DNA of 21,379 nucleotides, taken from NCBI GenBank assembly GCA_009602725.1, contig WELB01000005.1, forward strand, positions 1,426,887 through 1,448,265. Direction: 5' to 3'. The translations under genes were made by a program, and so were the position numbers. The notes beneath the pieces were generated by a model. That model had not been told where the DNA came from and ran no database searches. It worked only from the letters and a program-made list of their open reading frames with translations. How positions within the stretch are numbered: position 1 is the stretch's first letter; every line of letters starts with the position of its first letter. This document shows positions 20,269-21,379 of this stretch, in pieces. This DNA comes from Spirogloea muscicola (Eukaryota > Streptophyta > Zygnematophyceae > Spirogloeales > Spirogloeaceae).

Positions 20269-21158
20269 TCATGTTGAAGACTCGTAGTCACGTCTTTGTA
20301 AGATGCTTAGAAGTGTGGACACTGTGTGCCACCGATACCCACGCCGCTGCAGCCATGCAATCGTCCGCCTCCGCCTCGCTTCCAAAGTAGGGGCCCGCGC
20401 TGTGGTCAGCCAGTGCCTCGATGCATCTTGCACGAGTTTTTGCCAGGTCGGGCCCGGCATGCCCTCCGGGTTGGCAGGAGCATCTAGGTCCTCGTCGTTG
20501 TCGTCTTCCTTCCCACCTCCGACCCCTTCCGCATGCTGGTCCCCTTGGGCCGCCGCTGCTGCTGGGAGTTCGGCAGTCTCCTCGTTATGGAAGACCCGCC
20601 GCAGAGCCTCCTCAGTATCCTCTGGCGCGACCCCTTTCCTGCGCAGCTCCTGGGTGGCGCCGCGCGGGTGTGCACATCAGAGGCGGTTGTTGCCTCGTGG
20701 CACGCTGAGCAGTAGCAGATAGAGGCGCTCGCTTCTGTTCAAGAGGTGGTGGAGGGCGGTCCTGCGGCAGGAGGACCGCCTCCAGCATACCAAGCTGCGC
20801 TGCGGCGGCGGCGTCCTCGGAGGGGTCTTGCCTGCTGGATGCGACGGGAGCCCCAGCTGTGGTCGCGCCACCGCGCCCGCGCAAACAGCTCGGCGTACTC
20901 GAGGTCGCTTTGAAGGCCACTGCACGAACGTGCCATTGAGCATTGCCATTGAGCAAATTGTCTTACTTAATACGACAAATGGTCCTCACCATAGGAACAT
21001 CGCGAGACCAAAGAGAAGTACATTACAGTTTGGACTTGATCTTGATCCAAGTTGTAGTGTCCGAGAGGGCACCTGCGTTGGAGGTCGGCGACAATGTGGG
21101 CGGCGGCGGCGGCTGGGACTTCCCGTGCGACGAGCTTCTCATGAAGCATCCGGGCCGT
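20269..21158 (-). CDS. RecX-family regulatory protein, 3' part (5' end unresolved)
   Basis: Exons, read on the minus strand, are about 21158-21073, 20919-20832 and 20649-20269 (TGA). Intron 21072-20920 runs CAG/GTGCCC to CGTGCAG in phase 2. Intron 20831-20650 runs CAG/GCAAGA to CCACCCAG, a GC-AG intron in phase 0. The joined protein shows the RecX repeats in order: ARMLHEKLVAREVP...HIVADLQR, then LEYAELFARARWRDHSWGS, RRIQQELRRKGVAPEDTEEA and, near the end, RRRRTIAWLQRRGYRW. RecX binds RecA filaments and inhibits strand exchange in bacteria. Plant and algal homologues are presumed to act on organellar RecA, so an organelle role is an inference. An Ala- and Asp/Glu-rich insert of about 40 residues separates the second and third repeats, unlike compact bacterial RecX. 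Upstream of 21158 an in-frame stop precedes several possible acceptors, so the first exon(s), including any transit peptide, lie at or beyond the window edge. Confidence 0.75.
20650..20831 (-). other. GC-AG intron in the RecX-family gene
   Basis: The donor reads CAG/GCAAGA, the strong context expected for the rare GC class of U2 introns. The acceptor is CCACCCAG. Splicing joins RRIQQ to ELRRKG, restoring a continuous RecX motif. The nearest GT donor downstream (GTATGC, near 20790) would change the phase and break the frame. Confidence 0.65.
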
Positions 21159-21379
21159 CTGCGGCCTGCACTTAGCGGAAGATGGGGCGGGAACTTGGGA
21201 CCTTCAGCGGAGGGCAAAGCGCGTGTGCATGGTGTCACCATGCACTGGTTGCCATGGAAAAGTTTGCGGCAGCGTGATCGGCGGCGGCGGCGGCGGCAGC
21301 TCGACCTGGGCGCGGCGGCTGCCGGCCTCCACGGCGCACCTGGCGGCGATGACGCGGACGGCGTGGGCTCTGGCCCGCA
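21159..21379. other. Window edge, likely 5' exon or intron of the RecX-family gene
   Basis: On the minus strand this contains a (GCC)n run near 21281-21297 and a GCCAG/GTGCGC donor-like site near 21338. An Arg/Ala-rich frame at the edge could be part of an upstream exon. I cannot assign it with confidence. Confidence 0.3.

Overview
The window looks like nuclear DNA of a eukaryotic microalga, most probably a green alga (Trebouxiophyceae-like is a guess). The reasons are: coding sequence is broken by GT-AG introns of about 130-350 bp (plus one GC-AG intron); there are (GCC)n/(GGC)n tracts; one predicted protein is secreted, Cys-repeat and Pro-rich; a RecX-family gene carries introns; and long non-coding tracts of moderate GC alternate with GC-rich genes. 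There is no bacterial-style operon, rRNA, tRNA or CRISPR array that I can recognise.

Layout. 1-124 is a pure A run. 125 to about 1330 is GC-rich non-coding DNA with copies of a dispersed hairpin repeat. 1331-4896 has no recognisable gene apart from one weak signal-peptide-like start. 4897-9213 (minus strand) is the best gene: three exons joined in phase 0 encode a protein of about 1317 aa with a signal peptide, about a dozen CxxC/CPAG modules of the ephrin-receptor-like (GCC2/GCC3, TNFR-like) type, a long helical region with an internal hydrophobic stretch, a beta-rich region and a Pro-rich tail. Its upstream DNA (9214-9935) is GC-rich and contains five CACGTG boxes. 9936-17119 is a long gene-poor stretch that holds most of the dispersed and tandem repeats. 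17120-18893 (minus) is a three-exon gene with a coiled coil and a GCR1_C-like DNA-binding domain. 19174-19656 (plus) is only the C-terminal part of a bacterial-type 3-hydroxyacyl-CoA dehydrogenase, in two exons with an intact intron. 20269-21158 (minus) is the 3' part of a RecX-family gene, whose 5' end is unresolved near the window edge.

The recognisable genes (secreted modular protein, putative DNA-binding protein, fatty-acid/hydroxybutyrate metabolism fragment, RecA regulator) show no shared pathway and look like ordinary eukaryotic neighbours. The points that most deserve a second look are the modular secreted protein, whose exon boundaries coincide with its module boundaries; a family of hairpin-bearing repeats all in the same orientation; and the divergent pair of 5'-incomplete genes that meet at a (GCC)n tract, which could be a rearrangement or an assembly join. 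All exon models were made by eye from splice motifs and reading-frame continuity. No similarity search was run.
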